A DNA stretch of 64,000 nucleotides from JBBQAA01 sp038276395 (GCA_038276395.1 JBBQAA010000040.1:1-64000); one strand, 5' to 3'. Numbered from the stretch's first letter, positions 35,448 through 44,923 are shown. Numbers and translations are program-made. The notes: generated from the letters alone by a model not told the origin.

Positions 35448-35460
35448 GGCGGGCCCCGGG

Positions 35461-36423
35461 TCAGCCCCGGCGCAGCGCGAGCCCGGTCACGACCTCGCGC
35501 ACGCACCGCTCGGCCACGAGCGCGGTCACGTCGGCCGAGCCGACCGCGGTGGGGATGACCTCGACGACGTCCATCCCCACGAGCTCGGTACGCGCCGCCA
35601 CCTCACGGCAGGCCAGCAGCAGCTCGGCCGAGGTCAGGCCGCCCGGCTCGGGCGTTCCCGTGCCGGGGGCGAACGCGGGATCGAGCACGTCGACGTCGAC
35701 CGAGAGGAAGACCGGGCCCTCACCGACGGCGGCCAGCGCCCGCTCGAGCGCCGGGCGGATGCCCTGGTCGCGCACCTCGTGGGCGAAGATCGCCGTGATC
35801 CCGCGCTCGCGCTGCCAGGCGAACTCGGCCTCCCCCGGCCAGTAGCCGCGCAGCCCGATCTGGACGTAGCGCGCCGCGTCGATCGCGCCGGCCTCGACGA
35901 GCCGGAACATCGGCGTGCCGTGGGAGACGGCGACGCCGAAGACCTCCGTCCCCGTGTCCGTGTGGGTGTCGAAGTGGATGAGTCCGACGGGGCCGTGGCG
36001 CTCCGCGCAGGCGCGGATGTCCGGCTCGGCGATCGAGTGGTCCCCACCGAGGACGATGGGGATCGCGCCGGCGTCGAGCACCTGGCCGACCGTCCGCTCG
36101 ATCGCCGCGTGGGAGCGCTCGGCGTCGGCGGGGATGACCGGCGCGTCCCCGAAGTCGAGGACCCGCAGCGCGGCGAAGCCGTCGACCCCCGCCTCCAGGT
36201 GGGGCCCGGGCGGGCAGGAGGCGGCGCGAATGGCGCGGGGACCGAAGCGGGCGCCGGGGCGGTCGCTGACGAGGTCGTCGGTCGGCGCGCCGAGGATCGC
36301 CACGTCGGCGCCGGCGAGCTCGGCGGGATCCTCCGTGTAGGGCATTCCCGAGAACGTCAGCAGGCCGGCGTAGTCCGGCTTCTCGCCGTACTCGCGCCAG
36401 CGGTCGAGGGGATCGAGCATCAC
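35461..36423 (-). CDS. Agmatinase/ureohydrolase family enzyme
   Basis: The 320-residue protein keeps the binuclear Mn site of the arginase superfamily: GGDHS, HFDTHTDTG and SVDVDVLDPAFAPGTGTPEP. These enzymes release urea from agmatine, guanidinobutyrate or similar substrates. Agmatinase would supply putrescine to the Puu-like operon at 24128-29974, but other guanidino substrates are possible. A minus-strand TAGGAT (36429-36434) lies 5 nt before the GTG or 8 nt before the following ATG. Confidence 0.88.
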   Translation of the reverse strand: MMLDPLDRWREYGEKPDYAGLLTFSGMPYTEDPAELAGADVAILGAPTDDLVSDRPGARFGPRAIRAASCPPGPHLEAGVDGFAALRVLDFGDAPVIPADAERSHAAIERTVGQVLDAGAIPIVLGGDHSIAEPDIRACAERHGPVGLIHFDTHTDTGTEVFGVAVSHGTPMFRLVEAGAIDAARYVQIGLRGYWPGEAEFAWQRERGITAIFAHEVRDQGIRPALERALAAVGEGPVFLSVDVDVLDPAFAPGTGTPEPGGLTSAELLLACREVAARTELVGMDVVEVIPTAVGSADVTALVAERCVREVVTGLALRRG

Positions 36424-36440
36424 GCGGCATCCTAGGCGAG

Positions 36441-37577
36441 GTGCGGGGCGGCGGATCGGTCAGGAGCGGGCGCGCGCGGGCGCTGCTCCTCCTCGTCCTG
36501 GTCGCCATCGTCGCCGTCCTCGTGCTGCCCGGCGTGGTGAGACGGGAGAGGCAGCCCGCCGTGCCGGCGCGGGTGGGACCGCTCCCCGCCCGCGTGCGGA
36601 TCGGGGTCAACGCATCGGCGCTCTTCCACCCTCCGGGCACGGCGGCGCCGCTCCTCGAGCGACAGCTCGGCGGGATGGACGAGGCGGGCGTGAAGCTCCT
36701 GCGCTTCGACGCCATCTGGCGCCAGCTCGAGCCCCGGCCGGGCGTCTTCGCCTGGGCGGCCTCCGACGCCGCCGTGACCGCGCTCGCCCGCCACGACATG
36801 CGTTGGTGGCCGGTCATCGGTTACGCCCCGGGGTGGGCCGGCCGCGTACCCGGCTCGCTGCACGCCCCGCCGAAGGACCCGGCCGCCTTCGGAGCCTTCA
36901 CCGGCGCTTTCGCCGCCCGCTACGGGAGCGCCGGCGCGTTCTGGCGCGAGCACCCGGACCTGCCGCGCCTGCCCGTCGAGGACTACGAGCTGTGGAACGA
37001 GCCGAACACCACCCAGTTCTGGCCGCCCAAGCCGGATCCGGCGCTCTACGCGGTGACGTTCGTGGAGGGCGCGACGGCGGTCCGGCAGGCCGATCCCGCG
37101 GGCAGGGTCGTCCTCGGAGGTCTCTCCCCCTCGGGCTCGGCGGCCTGGGTCGGTCAGGTGCTCACCGCCCGTCCGGACGCCAAGGGGCTGATCGACGCGC
37201 TTTCGCTCCATCCCTACGCGAAGACGCCGGACGGCGTCCTTGGCCACGTGCGCGCGGTGCGCGCGGCGCTCGACGCCGCCGGCCTGCCCGCGACGCCGAT
37301 CGATGTCACCGAGGTCGGCTGGCAGACCCAGCCGCCGTCGGCGCGCTACCTCGCGACGCCGGAGCAGCGCGCCCGGCGGCTCGTGGCGGCGGCCGGGCTG
37401 CTCGCCCGGCCCGCGCTCCGCGTCGGCGCGTTCCTGCCCTACGCGTGGACGACGCCCGAGGCCGACCCGGCGCAGGGCGACGACTGGTACGGCCTCGCCC
37501 CGCGCGACGGCGCGACCGAGGACACGCCGGGCACGCGCGCGCTCGCCTACCTCACGGGCACGGCCCGAGCGCCCTGA
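36441..37577 (+). CDS. Secreted or membrane-anchored clan-A glycoside hydrolase-like protein
   Basis: The 378-residue protein has an N-terminal hydrophobic anchor (ALLLLVLVAIVAVLVLPGVV, about 14-33) and a TIM-barrel with the two catalytic Glu of clan GH-A: Glu187 in LWNEPN as acid/base and Glu291 in DVTEVGW as nucleophile. HPYAK lies between them as in GH39/GH5 relatives. It should act on extracellular polysaccharide; the substrate is unknown. A heavily frameshifted paralogue lies at 39006-39900. Its 3' end overlaps the convergent amidase gene by 26 nt. Confidence 0.85.
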   Translation: MRGGGSVRSGRARALLLLVLVAIVAVLVLPGVVRRERQPAVPARVGPLPARVRIGVNASALFHPPGTAAPLLERQLGGMDEAGVKLLRFDAIWRQLEPRPGVFAWAASDAAVTALARHDMRWWPVIGYAPGWAGRVPGSLHAPPKDPAAFGAFTGAFAARYGSAGAFWREHPDLPRLPVEDYELWNEPNTTQFWPPKPDPALYAVTFVEGATAVRQADPAGRVVLGGLSPSGSAAWVGQVLTARPDAKGLIDALSLHPYAKTPDGVLGHVRAVRAALDAAGLPATPIDVTEVGWQTQPPSARYLATPEQRARRLVAAAGLLARPALRVGAFLPYAWTTPEADPAQGDDWYGLAPRDGATEDTPGTRALAYLTGTARAP

Positions 37578-38193
37578 GCTTCCGCCGGTAGACGACCATC
37601 GAGGCGTGGCGCATGTCGCCGTGGGTCTGGTGGCGGAGCGTCGCTACCCGCTCGTGGTGGTAGGGAGAGGAAAGGCTCTCGTTGTGGCCGATGACGTTCG
37701 CCAGGGTGATGTGGAAGCGGCAGCGCAGGTAGCGCGTCAGGCGCAGCGAGGCGCGGAACTGACGGGGATCGCCGAGCAGGTCGGCGTCGGAGTAGCCCGT
37801 GTGCTCGATCCCGATCGCCGTCCAGTTCAGGCCGACCGTGTGCCGGCAGCGGATGTCGAGGGAGACGAGCTGGAAGATCCGCCCGCGGCCGTCGATCACG
37901 AAGTGCGCGCAGACGTTCGGCTTCTCGTGCAGCTCGGGGTCGGGGACGTCGGGGGCGAAGATGTCGAAGTCGGCCTGCGCGGTGGGGGCCACCGAGATGT
38001 GCTCGACGATCACGTGGGGATGGACGAGCCGGTAGGTGTAGCCGCCGTAGTGGCGGCGGGAGTAGGCGGCCATCTCGCGCTCGCGCTGGGCGCCGAAGGG
38101 GATCCGCCACTGGTGGATCGCCGGGCGGCTCGCGGGCGCGACTCCGGCGAGCGTGGCGAGGGCGGCGGCGAGGGCGGCGGCGAGGGCGAGCAT
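37552..38193 (-). CDS. N-acetylmuramoyl-L-alanine amidase (Amidase_2/PGRP type)
   Basis: The 213-residue protein begins with a signal peptide (LALAAALAAALATLAGVAPA) and has the zinc-amidase layout: CAHFVIDGRGRIFQLV with a His ligand, HTVGLNWTAIGIEHTG, and a late His in NVIGHNE. It should cut the bond between MurNAc and the stem peptide in cell-wall turnover. Its ATG shares a base with the stop of the fpg-like gene (TGATG). Confidence 0.85.
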   Translation of the reverse strand: MLALAAALAAALATLAGVAPASRPAIHQWRIPFGAQREREMAAYSRRHYGGYTYRLVHPHVIVEHISVAPTAQADFDIFAPDVPDPELHEKPNVCAHFVIDGRGRIFQLVSLDIRCRHTVGLNWTAIGIEHTGYSDADLLGDPRQFRASLRLTRYLRCRFHITLANVIGHNESLSSPYHHERVATLRHQTHGDMRHASMVVYRRKLRALGPCP

Positions 38194-38969
38194 CAGGTCT
38201 GCTCCTCTGGGCACCAGATCGTCGTACGGCCGCCGACGCGCGCGACCTGGAGCTGGGCGCCGCAGCGCGGGCAATGGCCGCGCGCCTTTCGCTCCTCCAT
38301 CAGCTTCCCCGTGTGGACGCCGCCGAGGCGGACGGCGTCGCGGATCGCCGCGCGCAGCTCCCGGCGCAGCCGGTCGAGCTCGGTCTCGGAGAGCTCGCCC
38401 GCGGGGCGCAGAGGGGAGAGCCGCGCTCGCCAGAGCGCCTCGTCGGCCAGCAGGTTCCCGACGCCGGCGATGACGCCCTGATCCATGACGCGGGCCTTGA
38501 GCGGCGCCTCGCCGCGGCCCACGCGGGCGCGGAACTCCGCCCGGGTGGCCTCGGCGGCGTCGGGGCCGAGGCCGGAGATGTCCGGTTCGAGCACCGCGCG
38601 GCCGAGGCGGCGCTTGTCGCGCAGGATGAGCCGCGTGCCGTCGGTGAAGAGCAGGCTGAAGCGATCCCATACCGGGTTGCCCTCGGCGGGATGGGGGTCC
38701 CCCGCCTCCTCCTCGCCGAAGACGAGCTTGCCCGCCATCCCGAGGTGCAGGCCGAGCTCCGGCCCCTCGTCGCTCGTCTCGCACCACATCGTCTTGCCGA
38801 TGCGGTTGGCGGTCGTGAGCTCCCGGCCCACGAGCGCGGCGGCGATCTCCCCGGGCGCGTGGGGGCGGCAGACGTAGGAGTCGGTGTCGTCGACGCCCGC
38901 GATCTCGCGTCGCAGCGCGTGGGCGGCGATCAGCGCGCGGGCGCGCTCGACCTCGGGCAGCTCGGGCAC
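38193..38969 (-). CDS. Formamidopyrimidine-DNA glycosylase family protein
   Basis: The 258-residue protein starts PELPEVE, where Pro2 is the catalytic nucleophile and Glu3 the acid, and has a helix-two-turn-helix (QGVIAGVGNLLADEALWRA). The C-terminal zinc finger has CPRC and a third Cys in IWCPEEQT, but the fourth Cys is replaced by Glu. It removes oxidised bases and nicks DNA. The GTG start was chosen because Pro2 must follow the first residue and TACCCT (38976-38981, minus) ends 6 nt upstream. Confidence 0.9.
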   Translation of the reverse strand: MPELPEVERARALIAAHALRREIAGVDDTDSYVCRPHAPGEIAAALVGRELTTANRIGKTMWCETSDEGPELGLHLGMAGKLVFGEEEAGDPHPAEGNPVWDRFSLLFTDGTRLILRDKRRLGRAVLEPDISGLGPDAAEATRAEFRARVGRGEAPLKARVMDQGVIAGVGNLLADEALWRARLSPLRPAGELSETELDRLRRELRAAIRDAVRLGGVHTGKLMEERKARGHCPRCGAQLQVARVGGRTTIWCPEEQT

Positions 38970-39005
38970 GGGTCGAGGGTAGGCCGCCTGGGTAGTCCTA
39001 CCGAG

Positions 39006-39900
39006 ATGCGCCGCGCCGGCTCTCGCCGCCATCGCGCTGGCGGCGCTCCTGTGGCCCGGCGGGGCCGAGGCCCGCCCCTTCCTGCGAACGGTCATGCAGG
39101 AAGATGCGCTGACGCTCTTCCGGCCCGAGGGCGAGGTCGCCCGGACGCTCAGGACGATGCGCCACGAGGGCGTCACCGACCTGCGCGTGACCGCCGATTG
39201 GGAACTCATCGAGCCGACACCCGGCGGGCGGACCGCACGGCGCTCTCCGCGCTCGACACCGCGGTCTTCCTCGCGCGCGCGATGGCCCTGCGGGTGATGA
39301 TCGACATCGGCTTCCGCGCCCCGCGCTGAGCCGCGGCCGGCGGTGACCCGTCCCGACGCGCGGAAGTTCGCCGCTTTCGCGGCCTTCATCCGCCTACCGC
39401 TACGCCGGCGTGGACATCGGCTACGACGGCGCGCTCCGGCCCGGGCGGAGACCATCACGCTGTGGAACGAGCCGAACCACCCGGGCTACCTCCTGCCCCA
39501 GCGCGGGCCGGGAGGGGGAGATCTCGCGGCCGCCCGCTACGCGGCGATGGCCCGCGCCGCCTACCCGGCGGTCAAGCGCGCGAGCCCGGGTGTGCGGGTG
39601 CTCGTGGGCGCGACCTCGGCCGACGGGCGGGACGGCGCCCCGAGCTCTCGGCAGGTCCCGACGCCGCCGCTGCTCTTCCTGCGCGACCTCGCCTGCGTCG
39701 ATGGTCGCCTGCGCCCGCTGCGGACCGCCCGGTGCCGGCGCTTCACGCCGATCCGGGGCGACGGCTGGAGCCACCACCCCTACGCGTGGACCCACCCGCC
39801 GGGCTTCCGCCCACGCGACGACGCCCGGATCGGGGTGCAGGCCGGCGCCGCTGGAGACTTGGCGCCCCCTGGGGGCCAGGATGCTGCAGGATCGCCCGCG
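39006..39900 (+). pseudogene. Frameshifted clan-A glycoside hydrolase relic
   Basis: Pieces of one protein appear in order in changing frames. They are a signal peptide (LAAIALAALLWPGGAEA), MQEDALTLFRPEGEVARTLR and VTADWELIEPTP, then after a shift ALSALDTAVFLARAMALRVM, then PDARKFAAFAAFI, AYRYAGVDIGYDGALRP, ETITLWNEPNHPGYLLPQ and SHHPYAWTHPPGF. WNEPN and HPYA correspond to the same motifs in the intact gene at 36441. At least five frame changes are needed, and the 3' end with the nucleophile Glu is missing at the glyoxalase gene. Confidence 0.85.
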
Positions 39901-40713
39901 CTACCCCGGCACGACCACGTGGCTGACGGAGAACGAGACCCCGAGCGGATCCTCGACCTGCGTGGTGCGTCCCACGGGCGAGTCCTCCGGGGCCCCGAGG
40001 ACCCGCCCGCCGAGCCGCGTCACGGCCTCCGTCGCCGCGTCGGCATCCTCCACCCAGAAGTCCGCGTTCCACCGCAGGGGCGCGCCCTCCGGCGCGCGGG
40101 CCATCGTCGCCACGACCTCACGGGAGACCGGCTGCGCCGGCTCGCCGCCCGCGTAGCCGGGGAGACGGAAGAGCCGGGGCGCGTCCGGCCCTTCGCCGAA
40201 GGCCTCGACCGTCCAGCCGAACAGCGCGCCGTAGAACGCCTCGGCCCCCTCGAGATCGGGCGTGGTGAGCAGGCTCATGGCCCAGGCGCCCGGCTCGTTG
40301 ACGACCTGCGCGCCCTGGCGCGACCCTGCCTCCCAGGCGCAGATCATGGCGCCCGCGGGGTCCACCAGCACCGCCAGCCGTCCGGCGGGCGGAACGTCGA
40401 AGGGCTCGCCGACGACCTGGCCGCCCGCCTCCCGGGCACGCGCGGCGGCGTCGTCGGCGCTGGCGACGGCAACGGAGGTCACCCAGGAGGAGGGCGGCCG
40501 GGCCCCGTCGGCGGGGCCGGACCCGATGCCCGCCGCGTCCCGCCCGCGCAGGCGCGCGACGTAGTAGCCACCGCTCCCGCCGGGCATCGGCGCCGGGCCC
40601 TCGAGTTCCCAGCCGAAGAGCCCGGCGTAGAACGCGCCCGCGGCCTCCGGATCGCTCGAGAACGTGTCGACCCAGCAGGGGACGCCGGGCTCGTAGGTAG
40701 TGCGCTCGCTCAT
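39901..40713 (-). CDS. Two-domain glyoxalase/bleomycin-resistance-fold protein
   Basis: The 270-residue protein is a tandem repeat of the VOC fold, with matching segments in each half (AGAFYAGLFGWELEG and AEAFYGALFGWTVEA; GRLAVLVDPAGA and GRTTQVEDPLGV). VOC proteins bind metals and act as lyases, dioxygenases or sequestering proteins. An SD (GAGGAG) lies 7 nt before the ATG at 40713; a GTG just upstream is an alternative. It is divergent from a HxlR regulator that probably controls it. Confidence 0.88.
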   Translation of the reverse strand: MSERTTYEPGVPCWVDTFSSDPEAAGAFYAGLFGWELEGPAPMPGGSGGYYVARLRGRDAAGIGSGPADGARPPSSWVTSVAVASADDAAARAREAGGQVVGEPFDVPPAGRLAVLVDPAGAMICAWEAGSRQGAQVVNEPGAWAMSLLTTPDLEGAEAFYGALFGWTVEAFGEGPDAPRLFRLPGYAGGEPAQPVSREVVATMARAPEGAPLRWNADFWVEDADAATEAVTRLGGRVLGAPEDSPVGRTTQVEDPLGVSFSVSHVVVPG

Positions 40714-40779
40714 CACCGCTCCTCGTAGTAGTTGGCCTTTCCAACGATATCATAGGACAAACCTACTAGACTGACCGGC

Positions 40780-41430
<651 letters not shown>

Positions 41431-41434
41431 GGGC

Positions 41435-41689
41435 TCAGGACGAGAGGACCGCGTCCGGCCCGTCGTCGTAGAGCTTGCTCACGCGCACCGCGCCCTGCGG
41501 CGCGGCGTCGATGCACAGGCGGCAGAGAATGCACTCGTCGAGGTTGCCTTCGACGATCCGCACCCCCCGATCCGAGGCCGCGAAGATGTCCACGGGGCAG
41601 GCGGCCTCGAGCTTCGCGGCGAGCTCGGCGTCCCCCGCGACGGAGTCCTCGACCTCGACGCCGATGAAGATCCCCTCCTCGGCGGCCAT
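41435..41689 (-). CDS. FixX-like 4Fe-4S ferredoxin
   Basis: The 84-residue protein has four Cys arranged as CP first (EAACPVDIF) and then CxxCxxC (DECILCRLC), the order seen in FixX-type ferredoxins rather than in common 2[4Fe-4S] ferredoxins. FixX passes electrons between electron-transfer flavoproteins and the quinone pool. The ATG shares a base with the stop of the sucD-like gene, so it is made with the acyl-CoA ligase, an unusual association. Confidence 0.8.
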   Translation of the reverse strand: MAAEEGIFIGVEVEDSVAGDAELAAKLEAACPVDIFAASDRGVRIVEGNLDECILCRLCIDAAPQGAVRVSKLYDDGPDAVLSS

Positions 41690-42597
41690 CAGCCGATCCG
41701 CTCCTTGACGATGCCCGGGATCTCGGAGATCTCCTCGGCCACGACGATCCCCGCCTCGGCCAGGCGCGCGATCTTCTCGGTGGCCGTGTCCTCCTTGCCC
41801 TCGACGATCGTGCCCGCGTGGCCGAAGGACATTCCCGGCATCTCGTCCATGAACCGCCCCGCCATGAAGGCGACGATCGGCAGGCGCGAGTCGTTCTCCG
41901 TCACCCAGCGCGCGAGCTCGGCCTCCATGCGGCCGCCCGGCTCGGTGTAGATGACGATCGCCTCGGTCTCCTCGTCGGCCTCGAAGAGCGGCATGAGCTC
42001 GGCGTAGGAGGAGCCGATGATCGCGTCGCCGCCGATCGAGACCGCGGTCGACTGGCCGAGGCCGGCGGCGCTGAGCGTCGAGCTCATCTCCGTCGTCATG
42101 CCGCCCGAGCGGGAGATTACGCCGACCGCGCCGGGCGTGTAGGACTTCGCGGCGTCCTTGGCCGGGCCGCCGATCCCGCCCATCTTGATGACGTCGGGGA
42201 CGATCACGCCGAGGCAGTTCGGCCCGATGATCCGCGCGTCGTGGCGGGCGGCGAACTCGACCATCTGGGCGACGTCGCCGCGGGGGATGCGCTCGGTGAC
42301 GATGACGACGAGCTCGATCCCGTTCGCGATCGCCTCGAGGACGGCGTCCTTGGTGAAGGCGGGGGGGACGGTGACGACCGAGCCCTTGATCGGCGCGCCG
42401 TGGTGCTCGACGGCCTGCGCGACGGTGTCGAAGACGGGCACGCCGTGGACCTCGCGGCCGAGGCGGCCCGGCGTGACGCCGCCGACGATCCTGGCTCCCG
42501 CGCCGTAGTCGAGGCACTCGCGCGTCAGGTTCACGGCCTCGCGGCCGGTGATCCCCTGGACGATGAAGGTCGTCTCTGCGTCGACGAGGATGCTCAT
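41689..42597 (-). CDS. Succinyl-CoA ligase alpha-type subunit
   Basis: The 302-residue protein has the CoA-binding Rossmann domain (VQGITGREAVNL; GVTPGRLG), the IIGPNCLGVI strand and the phosphorylated His in SFGHAGTIVEG. With the beta subunit it makes an acyl-CoA from acid, CoA and NTP. It follows the beta gene after 6 nt and precedes the ferredoxin. The pair is diverged from typical SucCD, so succinate is likely but other C4 acids such as malate are possible. Confidence 0.85.
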   Translation of the reverse strand: MSILVDAETTFIVQGITGREAVNLTRECLDYGAGARIVGGVTPGRLGREVHGVPVFDTVAQAVEHHGAPIKGSVVTVPPAFTKDAVLEAIANGIELVVIVTERIPRGDVAQMVEFAARHDARIIGPNCLGVIVPDVIKMGGIGGPAKDAAKSYTPGAVGVISRSGGMTTEMSSTLSAAGLGQSTAVSIGGDAIIGSSYAELMPLFEADEETEAIVIYTEPGGRMEAELARWVTENDSRLPIVAFMAGRFMDEMPGMSFGHAGTIVEGKEDTATEKIARLAEAGIVVAEEISEIPGIVKERIG

Positions 42598-42603
42598 CGG
42601 GGG

Positions 42604-43884
42604 TTACCTCCGCGGGGCATCCTGCCCCGCGTCCTGATGACGACTCTCGGCTTCCCTTGCGTGAACGCGCGGCTCCGCCGCGCTCCCCTCCCCGCCCTCC
42701 ACGGCCAGCCGCGCGGCCTCGTGCAGCGAGGTCGAGCGGTCCGCGTAGCGCACGCCGTAGCGCTCGAGGATCTTGAAGCCCTCTTCCTCCCAGGCACCGG
42801 GGATGCGGAAGATGGAGATCTTCTCTGCCGGGTCCATTCCCAGCTCGAGGCACGCCTTGACGACGCCGCGGGCGACGATGTCGACGCGGGTGTTGGAGAC
42901 GATCGACATCATCACGGCGATCTGCTCGACGCCCGGCTTCTGGAGAACGAGCTTGGCCAGGCCGCAGGCCTTCGAGACCGACGGGTTGCCGCCGATCTCG
43001 CAGTAGTTGGCGGGTCTGCCGCCGTGGGCGCGTACCGCGTCGAAGAGGGTGAGCGAGCCGCCGCCGGCGCCGATGACGAGCCCGAGGTCGCCGTCGAACT
43101 CCGTCACGTTGCCCGCGACGCCGCGGTGGTCCTCCGCGTCGACGGCCTCGCCGGCCAGCTCGAACTCGGTGGGCTCGCGCGCCTCGCGCGTCTCCTCGTC
43201 GCCGACGCCGAGATCCTTCAGCAGCGCCTGCTGGCGCGGGCGGGCCTCGTTCTCCATGTCCATGTGGGCGTCGAGGGCGACGAAGGAGCCGTCCTCGAGC
43301 TCGCCGAGCGGGTTGATCTCGGCCAGGGTCATGTCGTACTCCACGAACAGCCGGGCCAGGCGCGCAACGATCGGCGTGAGGCGCTGGAGCGCCCGGCCGG
43401 TCACTCCGGTCGCCGCGATGACCTCCTTGGCCGCGTAGTCGGGGAAGGGATCGAGCGTCGAGAAGTGCCGGCGGCCGACCTTGTCCGGCTGCTCCTCGGC
43501 CACCTGCTCGATGTCGATGCCGCCGACCGGGGAGAAGATGATGACGGGGAGCTTGCGGGTGCCGTCCCACACGACGCCCGCGTAGTACTCCTGCTCGACG
43601 CTCGCCCTGGGGTCGACGAGGACGCCGCGCGGCATGTGCCCGCCGATCTCCAGCTCGAGGATCGTCGCCGCGTGCTCGCCCGCCTCGTCGGGCGTCGTGG
43701 CGAACTTGACGCCGCCCGCCTTCATGCGCCCGCCGGTCAGGACCTGGGACTTGACGACGGTCTCCCCGCCGATCTCCTCGGCGATCGTCCGGGCCTCCTC
43801 GGCGGAGGTGGCGAAGCCGAACCTGGTGACCGGGATCCCGGCTCGTCTGACGACCTCGCGGGCCTCGAACTCGAAGAAGCGCAT
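42604..43884 (-). CDS. Succinyl-CoA ligase beta-type subunit (ATP-grasp)
   Basis: The 426-residue protein has an ATP-grasp domain (VVKSQVLTGGRMKAGGVKF, EINPLGELEDGSFVALDAHMDMEN) and the CoA-ligase domain with GGGSLTLFDAV and CEIGGNPS. GGRMKAGGVK replaces the common GGRGKAGGVK, and the last 25 residues are an odd polar tail. A 9-bp hairpin in the tail codons lies just before the alpha-subunit start. TAGGCT on the minus strand (43897-43902) predicts a leader of about 5 nt. Confidence 0.85.
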   Translation of the reverse strand: MRFFEFEAREVVRRAGIPVTRFGFATSAEEARTIAEEIGGETVVKSQVLTGGRMKAGGVKFATTPDEAGEHAATILELEIGGHMPRGVLVDPRASVEQEYYAGVVWDGTRKLPVIIFSPVGGIDIEQVAEEQPDKVGRRHFSTLDPFPDYAAKEVIAATGVTGRALQRLTPIVARLARLFVEYDMTLAEINPLGELEDGSFVALDAHMDMENEARPRQQALLKDLGVGDEETREAREPTEFELAGEAVDAEDHRGVAGNVTEFDGDLGLVIGAGGGSLTLFDAVRAHGGRPANYCEIGGNPSVSKACGLAKLVLQKPGVEQIAVMMSIVSNTRVDIVARGVVKACLELGMDPAEKISIFRIPGAWEEEGFKILERYGVRYADRSTSLHEAARLAVEGGEGSAAEPRVHAREAESRHQDAGQDAPRR

Positions 43885-43939
43885 GAGCGGCGCGGGAGCC
43901 TACCGCGCGTCCCCCGGACGGCTTCCTAGGGTGGAGGGT

Positions 43940-44923
43940 GTGGACGCGATCCGGGCCTCCGGCCTCGAGAAGACCTACGGCGACGTGCACGCCCTCGCGG
44001 GGGTCGATCTCGCCGTGCCCGTAGGGACGATTCTCGGCCTGCTCGGACCCAACGGCGCGGGCAAGACGACCTGTGTGCGCGTGCTGACGACGCTCCTGCG
44101 ACCCGACGCGGGCTCCGCCGAGGTCGCCGGGATCGACGTGCTGAAGGACCCGGCCGCCGTCCGCGAGCGGATCGGCCTCGCCGGCCAGTACGCCGCGGTC
44201 GACGAGAACCTCACCGGCGCGGAGAACCTGGAGATGGTCGGGCGGCTCTTCCACCTCGGGCGCAAGCGCTCGCGCGAGCGCGCCGCCGAGCTGCTCGAGC
44301 GCTTCGACCTCTCCGAGGCGGCCAAGCGGCCGGTGCGCGGCTACTCCGGCGGGATGCGCCGCCGGCTCGACCTCGCCGCGGCGCTCGTCTCCCGCCCGCC
44401 GGTCCTGTTCCTCGACGAGCCGACGACGGGCCTCGACCCACGTTCCCGGCTGTCCATGTGGGAGCTCGTGGAGACGCTCGTCGGCGAGGGCACGACCGTC
44501 CTCTTGACCACGCAGTACCTGGACGAGGCCGACCGGCTGGCCGACACGATCGCCGTCATCGACACCGGGAAGGTGATCGCCGAGGGCACGGCCGACGAGC
44601 TGAAGGACCAGGTCGGCGGCGAGCGCGTCGTCGTCAACCTCGCGCCCGGCGCCGACCTCGACGCGGCGCTCGGCGCGCTGCGTGAGCTCGGCCCGGCCGA
44701 GCGCGAGGGGGAGGACCACACGATCTCCGTCCCGGTCAAGGAGCGCGCGGGGGCGGTCACCGGCGCCGTGCGCCGGCTCGACGACGCGGGCGTCGAGATC
44801 GAGGACATCGCCCTGCGCCGGCCGACGCTCGACGACGTCTTCCTCACGCTCACGGGCCACGCCGCCGAGCTGGCCGCGGCGGAGGAGGAGAAGCAGGCCA
44901 CGGCCGGGGGGCGGGCGGCATGA
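43940..44923 (+). CDS. ABC exporter ATP-binding protein, DrrA family
   Basis: The 327-residue protein has Walker A GPNGAGKTT, signature YSGGMRRRLD, Walker B VLFLDEPTTGLDP and a C-terminal DUF4162-like domain (about 240-320) typical of DrrA daunorubicin-type exporters. It powers the permease encoded next, which overlaps it by ATGA. The GTG at 43940 was chosen because TAGGGT (43927-43932) ends 7 nt upstream. Confidence 0.92.
   Translation: MDAIRASGLEKTYGDVHALAGVDLAVPVGTILGLLGPNGAGKTTCVRVLTTLLRPDAGSAEVAGIDVLKDPAAVRERIGLAGQYAAVDENLTGAENLEMVGRLFHLGRKRSRERAAELLERFDLSEAAKRPVRGYSGGMRRRLDLAAALVSRPPVLFLDEPTTGLDPRSRLSMWELVETLVGEGTTVLLTTQYLDEADRLADTIAVIDTGKVIAEGTADELKDQVGGERVVVNLAPGADLDAALGALRELGPAEREGEDHTISVPVKERAGAVTGAVRRLDDAGVEIEDIALRRPTLDDVFLTLTGHAAELAAAEEEKQATAGGRAA

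Noticed and set aside
39900..39945. Apparent WLTENE motif on the plus strand at the glyoxalase 3' end, resembling a glycosidase catalytic segment
   Set aside because: The same bases encode the well-conserved glyoxalase end on the minus strand, so the match may be chance. I ended the glycosidase relic at 39900.
41435..44860. 1141-codon minus frame covering sucCD and the ABC gene
   Set aside because: Only its last 84 codons (the ferredoxin) are real; the rest is a shadow frame of the ligase and ABC genes.
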